Part shown: piece after piece, positions 51,960 to 60,385 of the stretch
Layout of the letters: each line of letters opens with the position of its first letter
Position numbering within the stretch: position 1 is the stretch's first letter
NCBI GenBank assembly: GCA_020633415.1
Contig: JACKDQ010000010.1
Span: 62,001 to 126,000 of the forward strand
Reading direction: 5' to 3'
Source: Deltaproteobacteria bacterium
GTDB lineage: Bacteria > Myxococcota_A > Polyangia > GCA-2747355
DNA length: 64,000 nucleotides
Notes under the pieces: generated by a model
Databases searched by the model: none
The model's input: only the letters and a program-made list of their open reading frames with translations
What the model was told of the DNA's origin: nothing
Program-made: the position numbers and the translations under genes

Positions 51960-54900
51960 ATGGTGAGGGCCAAGACGCGAATGCCCGTGCCCGGTATTCC
52001 ACAGCGGCCGCAGGCCGATCAAATTTTAGCAGAACTCCATTGGTCTGATCTGCTTTCAGCCTTGGATGAGTCGGTTCGTTATCGCGCCGAAGATCGGATC
52101 GCGCGCGCGCTGATTCAAGCCGAAGCGTTCAACGAAGCCGATGCTGGTGCGGCGTCGCTCACCGATGACGATCTTCGTGGTCCTGTCGCGCGCTGGCTGT
52201 TGCACTACCTCGCTGTACTGAATCCGTCGCGCGCTGCTTTCGATAGGTGGTTGGCTGCAGAAGATGCGGTCAGTTCGCGCAAAGATCCGGCCCGAGAATT
52301 CGAGGCCGATGCGCTGCAGATGTGGCGTCATGGTCGGGACGTCGCTGAGCTGCCAACCGATTTTGTACCGGCCTTGCTGCGCGGCGTGTTCTTGTTTGGC
52401 TGCGGCGAGTATGAGAAGGCCGCCGAGCAAGCCGAGCTGCTGGCTGGCGTCGACAATGTGCTGGCCGCGCTAATTCGCGGTGCGTTGCTCGGCCAAAAGG
52501 AGCGGGCTCACCAGCTGCTCAAAGACGCCCCGGGAGCTGAACTGCTCGCAGTAGAAGTCTTGCTCGATGACGCGTTTGCCGATCGCACCGACCTCGAGCA
52601 GTCGTTGGCAGAGCGGCGACAGGTGCTCGACAAGGCTGGGCTCGAAGCTCATGCCGTCGCAACCGAAGCATTTTCAGCGATCGTCGCGCGCCGCGCCCTC
52701 GCCGGCCGCTCCAAGCCGATCGACGGCGCCGTGTCATGGCGCGCACTTTGCGGTCTGCTCGCGCGCCAAGCGGTAGCCGCCGACCGCGCCGCCTTGGTCG
52801 ACTGTTATCGCAAACAGGCCCAGGAGAGCGATGGCGAGTACTTCGCTGGCGTGATGTTGACGCGCGCCGCGATGCTGCTCGTTGCGCGCAAGGATTGGGA
52901 GCAAGCGCTTGCCGTGCTCCCGACGGGCTTGCTCGACGCGACTGCTCACGGTGTCAAGATGATCGCCCAGCGTTTGCGATTGTTCTGCCTCGTGTCGCTC
53001 GAACGTTGGAGCGAAGCGGCGCTGGCGCTCTGTGAGACCGAGTGTGTGGCGCGTTGGCGGCCGCTGCTGCTACACGGCGCGCTGCTGATCAGCGCCAAAG
53101 ATCCGGCGAGTTCGCGTCCCGTGCTCGAGCGGATCGAGCAAGAAGTCGCGGGGCTAAGCGGTACCGCAGCTGACCGATTGCGCAGCACGATGTTAGCGCT
53201 CGCCGGCCGAACCGGCGATGCGGCGTTTGTCGCGCGGCTCTGGAGTGCAGTCGCTGCCCAAGTCACCAACGCGCGGATGCGCGGCCTTTGTGCGCTGGGG
53301 GCAGGGATCAGTGCGTTTGCCTCGGCCGACTACGAAGCAGCTCGCACCTCGTTCGCTGTCGCCGAGCAACACGGTGTCAACAGTCCGGTCGCGCTCAGCG
53401 GTCACGCGATCGCCACGGCTCATGCGCAGCAGTGGAAGCTGGCGGTCGATCTGCTGACCAAGGTTGCCCAGACGCCGACCGGCAGCGCGCGGATGCGCCT
53501 GCTGACCTTGGCGGCGAGAATGTCTTGGGCCGGTGGTTTGATGGATCAAGCGCGCAGCCTGGCCGCGACGGTTGCTGCCAACGCGCCCGACGATGGAGAT
53601 GGTCTGAAGAACCTCGCGGCGATCCAGCTACACAGCGGCGAGAGCGACGCCGCCGCGCACACGCTGTTCCGTGTGGCCGAATTATCATCCGACGCTGCGG
53701 AAGCCGAAGCGCTGTTTTGTGCGGCAGGTGACCTTTTGGCCGATGAGGTCGGCGACGACAAGGGCGCCGAGCGCGCTTTTCGCAAGATCCTCGACTCTAA
53801 CCCTCGGCACAACGGTGCATTGCTGCGCCTGCGCACGCTGCTCGGTCGCGCCGAGCGTCATGAAGAGTTGGTCGAAGTTTGTGAGCGGCTGATCGACAAC
53901 GCCGAGGCCGCTCAGGCGCAACTCGAGCTTCACGTCGAAGCGGCGGGTGCCGCATTGGCCGCTGCGAATTCGGCCGAAGACGCGATCACAAAACGCGCCC
54001 TCAATCACATCGACCGCGCTGTGGCGCTCGCGCCGAAAGACGATCGCCCGGTGGCGCTGCTTGCCGAACTCGCTGTGCGACTGCGCCATTGGGACGCGCT
54101 GCTGGAGCGCTCCGATGTCGCGCGTCGCTCGTTGCGCGGCCTGAGGGCACTGCAGTCGGCTCATCGCGAGCGCAACGCCTGGGCTGAACTCGCCGATGTC
54201 TGCTTTACCGTCGCGCAGCGTTCAGACGACGACGGAGAGCGCAGCGCCGGCGCAATGGAAGCCGGCGATATCTATGTTAAGCTGCTCAACGACGCCAAGC
54301 GTGCCGAGTCCTGTTATCGTTTGGCGGCTGAGGCTGCGCCTGCCGATCCGCAAGTGTGGGAGCGGCTGACGGAGCTGCTCAGGACCAGCGATCGATCGCA
54401 AGAGCTGGTTGAGGTGATCGAAGCTCATTTGGCGGTCGCCGCCAAAGAAGGCAAAGCCGCGCTGCACTTGTTGGCCGGGCAGACTTACGCCGATCCCCTG
54501 TGTTTGGTCGAGCAGGCCGAGCGCCACTTCGATGCCGCGCTCGAACTCGATCCCGACAATCGAGCAGCGCTCTCGGGGCTCGCGCGCTTGCTCGATGGCG
54601 GGGATCGACCGATCGACCAGGCACGCGTGCTGGAGCGTCTGCTGCGCGTTGTCGAGGGCGAAGGCGACGCCGTGCCGATCTTGCTGCGCCTTGCAGCGCT
54701 TTACGGACAATTGGGCGACCAGCGCCTGGGCAACCTTGCCGCGCGAGCTGAAAAGCTCGCCGATCACGATGCAGTTTTCGCCTTCATCGAAGGCTTTTAT
54801 CGCGACGAACGTCCGGCGGATCTCGCGAAGTTTTATGAGCGACGAATCGCCAAGATCAAGTCGCGTGGTGATGTCGAGGCGGCGGCCGAGCTGTTGCGGC

Positions 54901-57900
54901 GCAAGGGAGAGGTCGAGCTCAGCCAGATGATGGGACCGGCGGCCGTTGAGACCTTCAGTGAGCTGCTTAGCCTGCAGCCGGGGGACGAAGCCAGCCTGGC
55001 AAAGCTTGAGCGTCTGCTCTCGGAGAGCGGCGATTGGCAGCGACTATTGCGCTTGTTCGAGCGTCACGCCGACAGTCTCGACGATGACGGCGAGCGCGTC
55101 CGCGCTTTGCATCGCGCCGCCGATGTCGCCCAGCAGCGGTTGGGCGACGAAGCCGAGACGGTGCGGCTCTACGAGCGGATCTACAAACTCAACCCGACCG
55201 ACAACAAAGCCTTCTCCGTGTTGGAAAAGAAACTCCATCGCGAGAAGGACCATCAGCGCCTGATCGAGCTGCTGTTTCGCCAAGCGCAGATGGTTGCCGA
55301 TGCTGAAGAGAAAGCCGATTACCTGATTCGCGGTGCGGCGATCTGCGAGAAGGCCGGCAAGGTCGAGTTGGCGATCAAAACGTATCAGCAGTGCCTGAGC
55401 TTGGTTCCCAATCACGCCGAGGCGCTGGACTCGCTGGCGCGCATTTTTGAATCGTTGGAGCGCTGGAAAGAGTTGCTGATCGTCACCCAGCGTCAGATTC
55501 AGCTGGGCGGCAAACGGTCGACGATCGCCATGCTGCATTTCAAATGCGGTTCCGTGATGGAGACCCAGTACGGCGATGATAACGCAGCGTTTCGGCATTA
55601 TACCGCCGCGTTGAAGGTCTCGCGCACCTGCTTGCCCGCGTTACACGGCTTACGAGACCTGCATACCCGACGCCAAGATTGGCGCAAGGTCGCACAGACG
55701 CTGGAAGCTGAGGCTGCCGTCTGGTCAGAGCCATCAGGGAAGGCCGACGTGTTGGCGCAGGCGGCAGAAGTCTACGCGACCAAGCTCGGCGACCGTGAGC
55801 GCGCACTCAAGCTTTACGAGCGGGCGATCGAGGTCAATCCGAAGTGCATGCCGGCAGCCTTGGCGCTGTTCGATCACTGCGCGAGTCAGTCACGCTATAA
55901 AGAGGCAGTTGCTTGGGGGCGGATTTACGCCAAGAACAAGCGCGGTCCCGCTCGACTGCGTGCACGGTTCCTGGTGCGCTGGGCGGAGCTGCTCTCGCGC
56001 GTCGGTGAGCCGACCGATGCGGCCGAGGCTTTGGTCAAGTCGTTGCAGTTGCGCCCCGGTTATCCCGAAGCGCTGTACGGCCTGCTCGAGCTTTGTCGAA
56101 CCGCGGCCGATAGCTACGATTTCGCCCGAGCGTTTCGTGAGCTGATCGAAGATACGCAGAATCGCAACGACACCCTGGCAACGGCGATTCTTAGCTCAGC
56201 GGCGGGTGTGCTCGCCGAGCAGCGCGGTCAAGTCGATGAGGCGCTCACGCTCTACGCGCACGCGATCGAGCGCGCCGGTCCACGCTTGCGCATTGTGCTG
56301 CCGCGCGCAGATCTCTTGGTCGTCGTTGGTCGCGGTGACGAGGGAGCAGAGCTCGTCGAGAGCTGTCGTAAAGATGACACCGACTTTTCCGACTGGCTTG
56401 AAGCAACGAATTGGCTCGCCCGCTATTACGCCTTCGAGCGAAATAACTATCAGCGCGCTGCCGAGCTCTATGGTGAAGCCTTAGAGAAGCAGCCAAACCT
56501 CGACGAGGTGCGACTCGACCTGGCGCGCATCTTTGCGCTCGATGGTCGCTATGAGGATGCCTATCGTGAGCTCGAGTCGAGTTGTCGGCAGCTTGCCGCG
56601 CGTGGCGGCGATGTCGAGCGCTTGGCAAGGCGCTATCATGGCTTGGGCCTAGCGGCCCTGCGTGTAGACAATCTGCAGGGCGCAAAGTCCAACTGGCGGC
56701 GGGCCTGCGATTTGGCTCCAGAGTGGCCCTATCCATACTTTGCCTTGGCCCGTCAGGCCGCCGAAGAGGGAAATTTCAGCGCAGCCGAGCGCGAGCTAAA
56801 GCTTGCCCGCCAAGGTGTTACGCCACGCTATCCCGATGTGCTGCGTGCCGAAGCCAGCTTCATGGAAAAGCGCGGGTTCTTCGACCGCGGCGCGTCACTG
56901 CATCAACGCGCTGTGAAGCAGGCTGACACGTCGATCGACGACCGGGTTAGCGTCGCGCGCTGCATGTTGAAGAACAATCAGGGCCCCGAAGCACTCGCGA
57001 TGCTCGCTGAGGTGCTCGCCGAGGACCCGACCTATTTGCCCGCGTATTACCAGATCGCGCTGGGTTGCATGGCGCTTGGCGATTACGACCTTTCGCGTCG
57101 AGCTGCGCAGGTGGTCGATCTCGCTGGTGTCACGCCGCCGAGCAACGCGGATGCTCCGGCGCCGTTGCCTAGACTCGCGCCTGGCTTCTTCGCTGCGATC
57201 AATCGACCACAACCGGCGATCGATGACATCTGGACGATCGTTGCCACCGAGCTCAAGGATCAGCTGACCCAGCCGGCGTTGCTCGCCGATGGTGTCGGCG
57301 ACCCGATGATCTCGACGATCATCAGCGAGTTCTCAGCGCTGGTCGGTAGGCCGATCAAGCTCGCCTATGGCGAGCAGCCGCTGCCGGTCGTGATGTGTCA
57401 CGGCGACTCGCTGATCATCGCCAAGTCTGTCTCCGAGCTGTCAGAGCGCGATGTGCGCGGGCTGGTCGCGCTAGCGGCTGGCGCGGTGGTGCTCGGCTAT
57501 GGTCCACTGCTCGGCCTGGCTGGTAAGGCGCGCCTGGCACTTTCGGCAAGGATGGCCGAGTTAGCGGTCGGCGAAGCGAAGAGCGGCGTGACCTCAGGGA
57601 TCGCTGCACAGCTTAGCGGTCGGGCTCGCCGACAGCTCAGCCGCCACGTCGACAAGCTGCAGTTCGATGTTGCCGCGGCGCTGTCAGCAGCGCAAACTTG
57701 GCACGAAGGTATCGAAAGTCTGTGGTGGAAAGTGGCCCTGGCGCTGACGGACGATCTTCCCGGGGTAGCACGGGCCTTGGCGGTGATGCACGGGATTGCG
57801 CCGGACCTTGCGCAGCAGACAGGTATTTTGAGCGCTATCGACGAAGTTGGGCCGATGGCGAGGTATTTTGTGAGTAAAGAGTTCGCGGATTTGCGACGCG

Positions 57901-57917
57901 CGGCTGTTTCGAAATAG
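51960..57917 (+). CDS. Giant tetratricopeptide-repeat protein
   Basis: A 1985-residue soluble protein, almost all helical repeats. Recognisable TPR units include EYEKAAEQAELLAGVDNVLA, YEAARTSFAVAEQHGVNSPV, KVELAIKTYQQCLSLVPNHA, REARALKLYERAIEVNP-like GDRERALKLYERAIEVNPKC and NYQRAAELYGEALEKQPNLD. The last 230 residues (about 1750-1985) differ: FFAAINRPQPAIDDIWTIVA, a Gly/Leu-rich segment LAAGAVVLGYGPLLGLAGKA and ADLRRAAVSK. Such large TPR proteins are frequent in Myxococcota and act as protein-binding scaffolds. ATG 51960 is used; ATG 51981 is close and also possible. It follows a Ser/Thr kinase and precedes the STAS/zinc-ribbon protein. Confidence 0.82.
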   Translation: MVRAKTRMPVPGIPQRPQADQILAELHWSDLLSALDESVRYRAEDRIARALIQAEAFNEADAGAASLTDDDLRGPVARWLLHYLAVLNPSRAAFDRWLAAEDAVSSRKDPAREFEADALQMWRHGRDVAELPTDFVPALLRGVFLFGCGEYEKAAEQAELLAGVDNVLAALIRGALLGQKERAHQLLKDAPGAELLAVEVLLDDAFADRTDLEQSLAERRQVLDKAGLEAHAVATEAFSAIVARRALAGRSKPIDGAVSWRALCGLLARQAVAADRAALVDCYRKQAQESDGEYFAGVMLTRAAMLLVARKDWEQALAVLPTGLLDATAHGVKMIAQRLRLFCLVSLERWSEAALALCETECVARWRPLLLHGALLISAKDPASSRPVLERIEQEVAGLSGTAADRLRSTMLALAGRTGDAAFVARLWSAVAAQVTNARMRGLCALGAGISAFASADYEAARTSFAVAEQHGVNSPVALSGHAIATAHAQQWKLAVDLLTKVAQTPTGSARMRLLTLAARMSWAGGLMDQARSLAATVAANAPDDGDGLKNLAAIQLHSGESDAAAHTLFRVAELSSDAAEAEALFCAAGDLLADEVGDDKGAERAFRKILDSNPRHNGALLRLRTLLGRAERHEELVEVCERLIDNAEAAQAQLELHVEAAGAALAAANSAEDAITKRALNHIDRAVALAPKDDRPVALLAELAVRLRHWDALLERSDVARRSLRGLRALQSAHRERNAWAELADVCFTVAQRSDDDGERSAGAMEAGDIYVKLLNDAKRAESCYRLAAEAAPADPQVWERLTELLRTSDRSQELVEVIEAHLAVAAKEGKAALHLLAGQTYADPLCLVEQAERHFDAALELDPDNRAALSGLARLLDGGDRPIDQARVLERLLRVVEGEGDAVPILLRLAALYGQLGDQRLGNLAARAEKLADHDAVFAFIEGFYRDERPADLAKFYERRIAKIKSRGDVEAAAELLRRKGEVELSQMMGPAAVETFSELLSLQPGDEASLAKLERLLSESGDWQRLLRLFERHADSLDDDGERVRALHRAADVAQQRLGDEAETVRLYERIYKLNPTDNKAFSVLEKKLHREKDHQRLIELLFRQAQMVADAEEKADYLIRGAAICEKAGKVELAIKTYQQCLSLVPNHAEALDSLARIFESLERWKELLIVTQRQIQLGGKRSTIAMLHFKCGSVMETQYGDDNAAFRHYTAALKVSRTCLPALHGLRDLHTRRQDWRKVAQTLEAEAAVWSEPSGKADVLAQAAEVYATKLGDRERALKLYERAIEVNPKCMPAALALFDHCASQSRYKEAVAWGRIYAKNKRGPARLRARFLVRWAELLSRVGEPTDAAEALVKSLQLRPGYPEALYGLLELCRTAADSYDFARAFRELIEDTQNRNDTLATAILSSAAGVLAEQRGQVDEALTLYAHAIERAGPRLRIVLPRADLLVVVGRGDEGAELVESCRKDDTDFSDWLEATNWLARYYAFERNNYQRAAELYGEALEKQPNLDEVRLDLARIFALDGRYEDAYRELESSCRQLAARGGDVERLARRYHGLGLAALRVDNLQGAKSNWRRACDLAPEWPYPYFALARQAAEEGNFSAAERELKLARQGVTPRYPDVLRAEASFMEKRGFFDRGASLHQRAVKQADTSIDDRVSVARCMLKNNQGPEALAMLAEVLAEDPTYLPAYYQIALGCMALGDYDLSRRAAQVVDLAGVTPPSNADAPAPLPRLAPGFFAAINRPQPAIDDIWTIVATELKDQLTQPALLADGVGDPMISTIISEFSALVGRPIKLAYGEQPLPVVMCHGDSLIIAKSVSELSERDVRGLVALAAGAVVLGYGPLLGLAGKARLALSARMAELAVGEAKSGVTSGIAAQLSGRARRQLSRHVDKLQFDVAAALSAAQTWHEGIESLWWKVALALTDDLPGVARALAVMHGIAPDLAQQTGILSAIDEVGPMARYFVSKEFADLRRAAVSK

Positions 57918-57987
57918 GCTTAGGGAACCCACAGACACAGTTGATTCTGATGACGTTAGATTGGTTCAGGGCTATGGAGCGACGGAC

Positions 57988-58797
57988 ATGTCGGCACGGT
58001 TAAATATCGAGATTCAAGAACTCGAGGAAGCAACGTTGGTCAAAATGTCGGGCGTCATCGACGAAGACAACGAGCTTGCTCAGACGGTCGACCGGATCAA
58101 AGGCCCAACCGTCTTGGTCAATGCGGCGGATGTTGAGCGTATCAACTCCTGTGGCATCCGCGATTGGGTGACCTGGCTTGGCACCATCGAAGACAAGGCG
58201 CCGACGCTCTATTTCCTCGGCTGCTCGCCGGCGATCATGACGCAGGTCAACCTCGTCAATAACTTCACCGGGCACGGCCGGATCTTCAACTTCTACGCGC
58301 CCTATTTCTGCTCCAACTGCGAGTCTGACAAGATGCTGCTGATCGATATCAGCACGGCGCTCAGGTCGAAGCCCTTCGCGGCGCCAACCTGTCGTTGTAA
58401 CTCTTGCGACCACACGATGGAGTTCGACGATATCGAGAGCTCGTACTTCGCCTTTCTGAATACCACCGAAGATGCGTCGGTCGACCCCAAGCTCTCAGCG
58501 GTGATGACCGAGATCACCCAGTCCGAGCAGCAGCAGCTGCGCACGCGCTCGATGTCGATGCCGATGCCAAGCCTCTCGACGTCGTCGTTTCCGTCGATGC
58601 CGACAACGCCGAGTTCGAAGGACCTCCAGGGGCTGTTGACCGAAGTCTCTGAGCTGTCACCGGGAGGCGTAAGCAGCGTTGACGCGATGCCTGCCGGCGC
58701 ACGTGCGGGTGGCAGCAAGAACATCCTGCTTTACTTGATCGTTGGCCTGCTGGTCGCCGCCGTCGGGCTACTAGCCTACGCCGTGCTGCGCACCTAA
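57988..58797 (+). CDS. STAS-like signalling protein with zinc ribbon and tail anchor
   Basis: A 269-residue protein from ATG 57988 (GGAG 9 nt upstream). Residues about 1-105 resemble STAS: VKMSGVIDEDNELAQTVDRI and DVERINSCGIRDWVTWLGTI, with Ser54 in the place of the phosphorylated Ser. CxxC pairs at 108/111 and 137/140 form a zinc ribbon. A Ser/Met/Pro-rich linker (about 190-240) leads to a C-terminal membrane segment (ILLYLIVGLLVAAVGLLAYA), so it is tail-anchored. It is a paralogue of the soluble protein at 41074-41595 (shared CSPAI, Cys pairs, EFDD). It ends the PAS-kinase-TPR run. Confidence 0.72.
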   Translation: MSARLNIEIQELEEATLVKMSGVIDEDNELAQTVDRIKGPTVLVNAADVERINSCGIRDWVTWLGTIEDKAPTLYFLGCSPAIMTQVNLVNNFTGHGRIFNFYAPYFCSNCESDKMLLIDISTALRSKPFAAPTCRCNSCDHTMEFDDIESSYFAFLNTTEDASVDPKLSAVMTEITQSEQQQLRTRSMSMPMPSLSTSSFPSMPTTPSSKDLQGLLTEVSELSPGGVSSVDAMPAGARAGGSKNILLYLIVGLLVAAVGLLAYAVLRT

Positions 58798-58837
58798 CAC
58801 CGCGCAACGGCTCTCAGCGCTCACCAGGCCAGAGAGG

Positions 58838-60211
58838 CTAGGCTGCCTCGCGGTCCGCCGCCATCCGCTTGAAATAATCGGTCGACTGGGTGCGTACCCG
58901 GTTGAACAACATCAACGCACCGAACAGCGTCGGGATCGCCATCGCCGCAAACGCGGTATCGAGCAGATTGATCACCAGGTTTTGCGACCAGATCGCGGCT
59001 ACGGGCAAAGATAGCAGGTAGACATAGACGTACGTGCCGCCGACGCGCTCGCCGGCCAGGTATTTGGCGCATTTCACGCTGTAGTATGAGTACGAGATCA
59101 TCGTCGAAACGGAGAACAGCACGATCGCAATCGTTAGCAGGTTGCGCCCAGCCACGGAAAGCGCTTGCTCGAAGGCGATCGCCGTCAGCACGGCGCCCTT
59201 GTAGTCGCCGCTAACGGCCTGCCCTTCAACGCCGCTGCAGAGGATCACCAGCGCGGTCAAGGTGCAGATCACGTTGGTGTCGATCAGTGGTCCGATCATT
59301 GCGATCAGTCCTTCGCGCACGGGTTCTTTGGTGCGCGCCGCACCGTGAGCCATCGGCGCCGTACCCAAGCCGGCTTCGTTGGAAAACGCTGCGCGCTTAA
59401 CACCGGTGGTCAACACCTGACGAAAGGTCAGTCCAGCGACGCCGCCGGCAACCGCCGAGCTGCCAAAGGCCTGGCGGAAGATCGTCGCGATCACCCCCGG
59501 TACGCGACCGATATAGCGGCCGATTACGGCTGAGGCGCCGACGATGTAGATGCCGGCCATCGTTGGTACGACGCGCGCCGCGACTTTGCCGACGCGCGAA
59601 ATTCCCCCGAGGATCACCACCGCAACGATCGCGCAGCTGACCACGCCGGTCAGCCAGTTGGGGACGCCGTGAAACTCGGAGAGCAAACCAGAGAGCTGAT
59701 TGACCTGGAACAGGCCGAGGCAACCGATCATGCCGCAGAGCGCGAAGAACACCGACAATGCCTTGAACGCCGGGCCGAGGCCGACCTCGATGAAGTACAT
59801 CGGTCCGCCTTGCGGAACGCCGGCCTGATCTTCTTTGCGATAGAGGATCGCTAGCGTGCAGGTGAAAAACTTGGTCGACATGCCGACCAAGCCGGCGATC
59901 CACATCCAGAACACCGCCCCCGGGCCACCGCTTTGTACGGCGATCGCTACCCCTGCGATATTACCCATGCCGATCGTTGCCGAAAGGGCTGCCGAAAGCG
60001 CTTGAAAATGGGTGATTTCGCCAGGATCGTTCGGGTCGTCATAGCGCCCTCGCAAGATATCGATGGCGTGGCCGAGCCGACGTGGGACGAAGCCGCCGAC
60101 GATCGAAAAGAACAGTCCGGCACCGATCAGCCAGACGACAAGGGGGATACCCCAAGCGATGTCGACCGCTTTGGCGAAGAAGGCGTCGAGGGAAGCGAAC
60201 AGGCTATGCAT
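58838..60211 (-). CDS. Sodium:alanine/glycine symporter (AGCS family)
   Basis: A 457-residue inner-membrane transporter with about ten or eleven membrane segments. ATG 60211 (MHSLFASLDAFFAKAVDIAW) is chosen; the frame runs upstream to 60301 without family character. AGCS signatures include SATIGMGNIAGVAIAVQSGG (about 77-96), YRKEDQAGVPQGGPMYFIEV, KRAAFSNEAGLGTAPMAHGA and LSVSTMISYSYYSVKCAKYL-like region. The family imports alanine or glycine with Na+. Length is normal. It stands alone, convergent with the STAS/zinc-ribbon gene. Confidence 0.92.
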   Translation of the reverse strand: MHSLFASLDAFFAKAVDIAWGIPLVVWLIGAGLFFSIVGGFVPRRLGHAIDILRGRYDDPNDPGEITHFQALSAALSATIGMGNIAGVAIAVQSGGPGAVFWMWIAGLVGMSTKFFTCTLAILYRKEDQAGVPQGGPMYFIEVGLGPAFKALSVFFALCGMIGCLGLFQVNQLSGLLSEFHGVPNWLTGVVSCAIVAVVILGGISRVGKVAARVVPTMAGIYIVGASAVIGRYIGRVPGVIATIFRQAFGSSAVAGGVAGLTFRQVLTTGVKRAAFSNEAGLGTAPMAHGAARTKEPVREGLIAMIGPLIDTNVICTLTALVILCSGVEGQAVSGDYKGAVLTAIAFEQALSVAGRNLLTIAIVLFSVSTMISYSYYSVKCAKYLAGERVGGTYVYVYLLSLPVAAIWSQNLVINLLDTAFAAMAIPTLFGALMLFNRVRTQSTDYFKRMAADREAA

Positions 60212-60340
60212 GGTCGGTGTAGTGTGCGGAGCGTGCCCGGCACTGTAAAGCGCGAATAATCTGGCGGGCGGTGCCCAGCGGCCCCAGTGCGGGCGGGCCA
60301 CTTGCCAGAAAAACTCCTATTCCTCGACGGGAAAGCTGGC

Positions 60341-60367
60341 TTACAGGAGCTGGATATTGGCCTGTAA
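60341..60367. promoter_or_regulatory. Inverted repeat upstream of the exported ATP-grasp gene
   Basis: TTACAGG (60341-60347) and CCTGTAA (60361-60367) are perfect 7-bp inverted arms with centres 20 bp apart, about two helical turns. The site ends 18 nt before ATG 60386. It could be an operator or a hairpin in the leader. No ribosome site is obvious. Confidence 0.35.
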
Positions 60368-60385
60368 CCTGCATTACTTCAAGAT

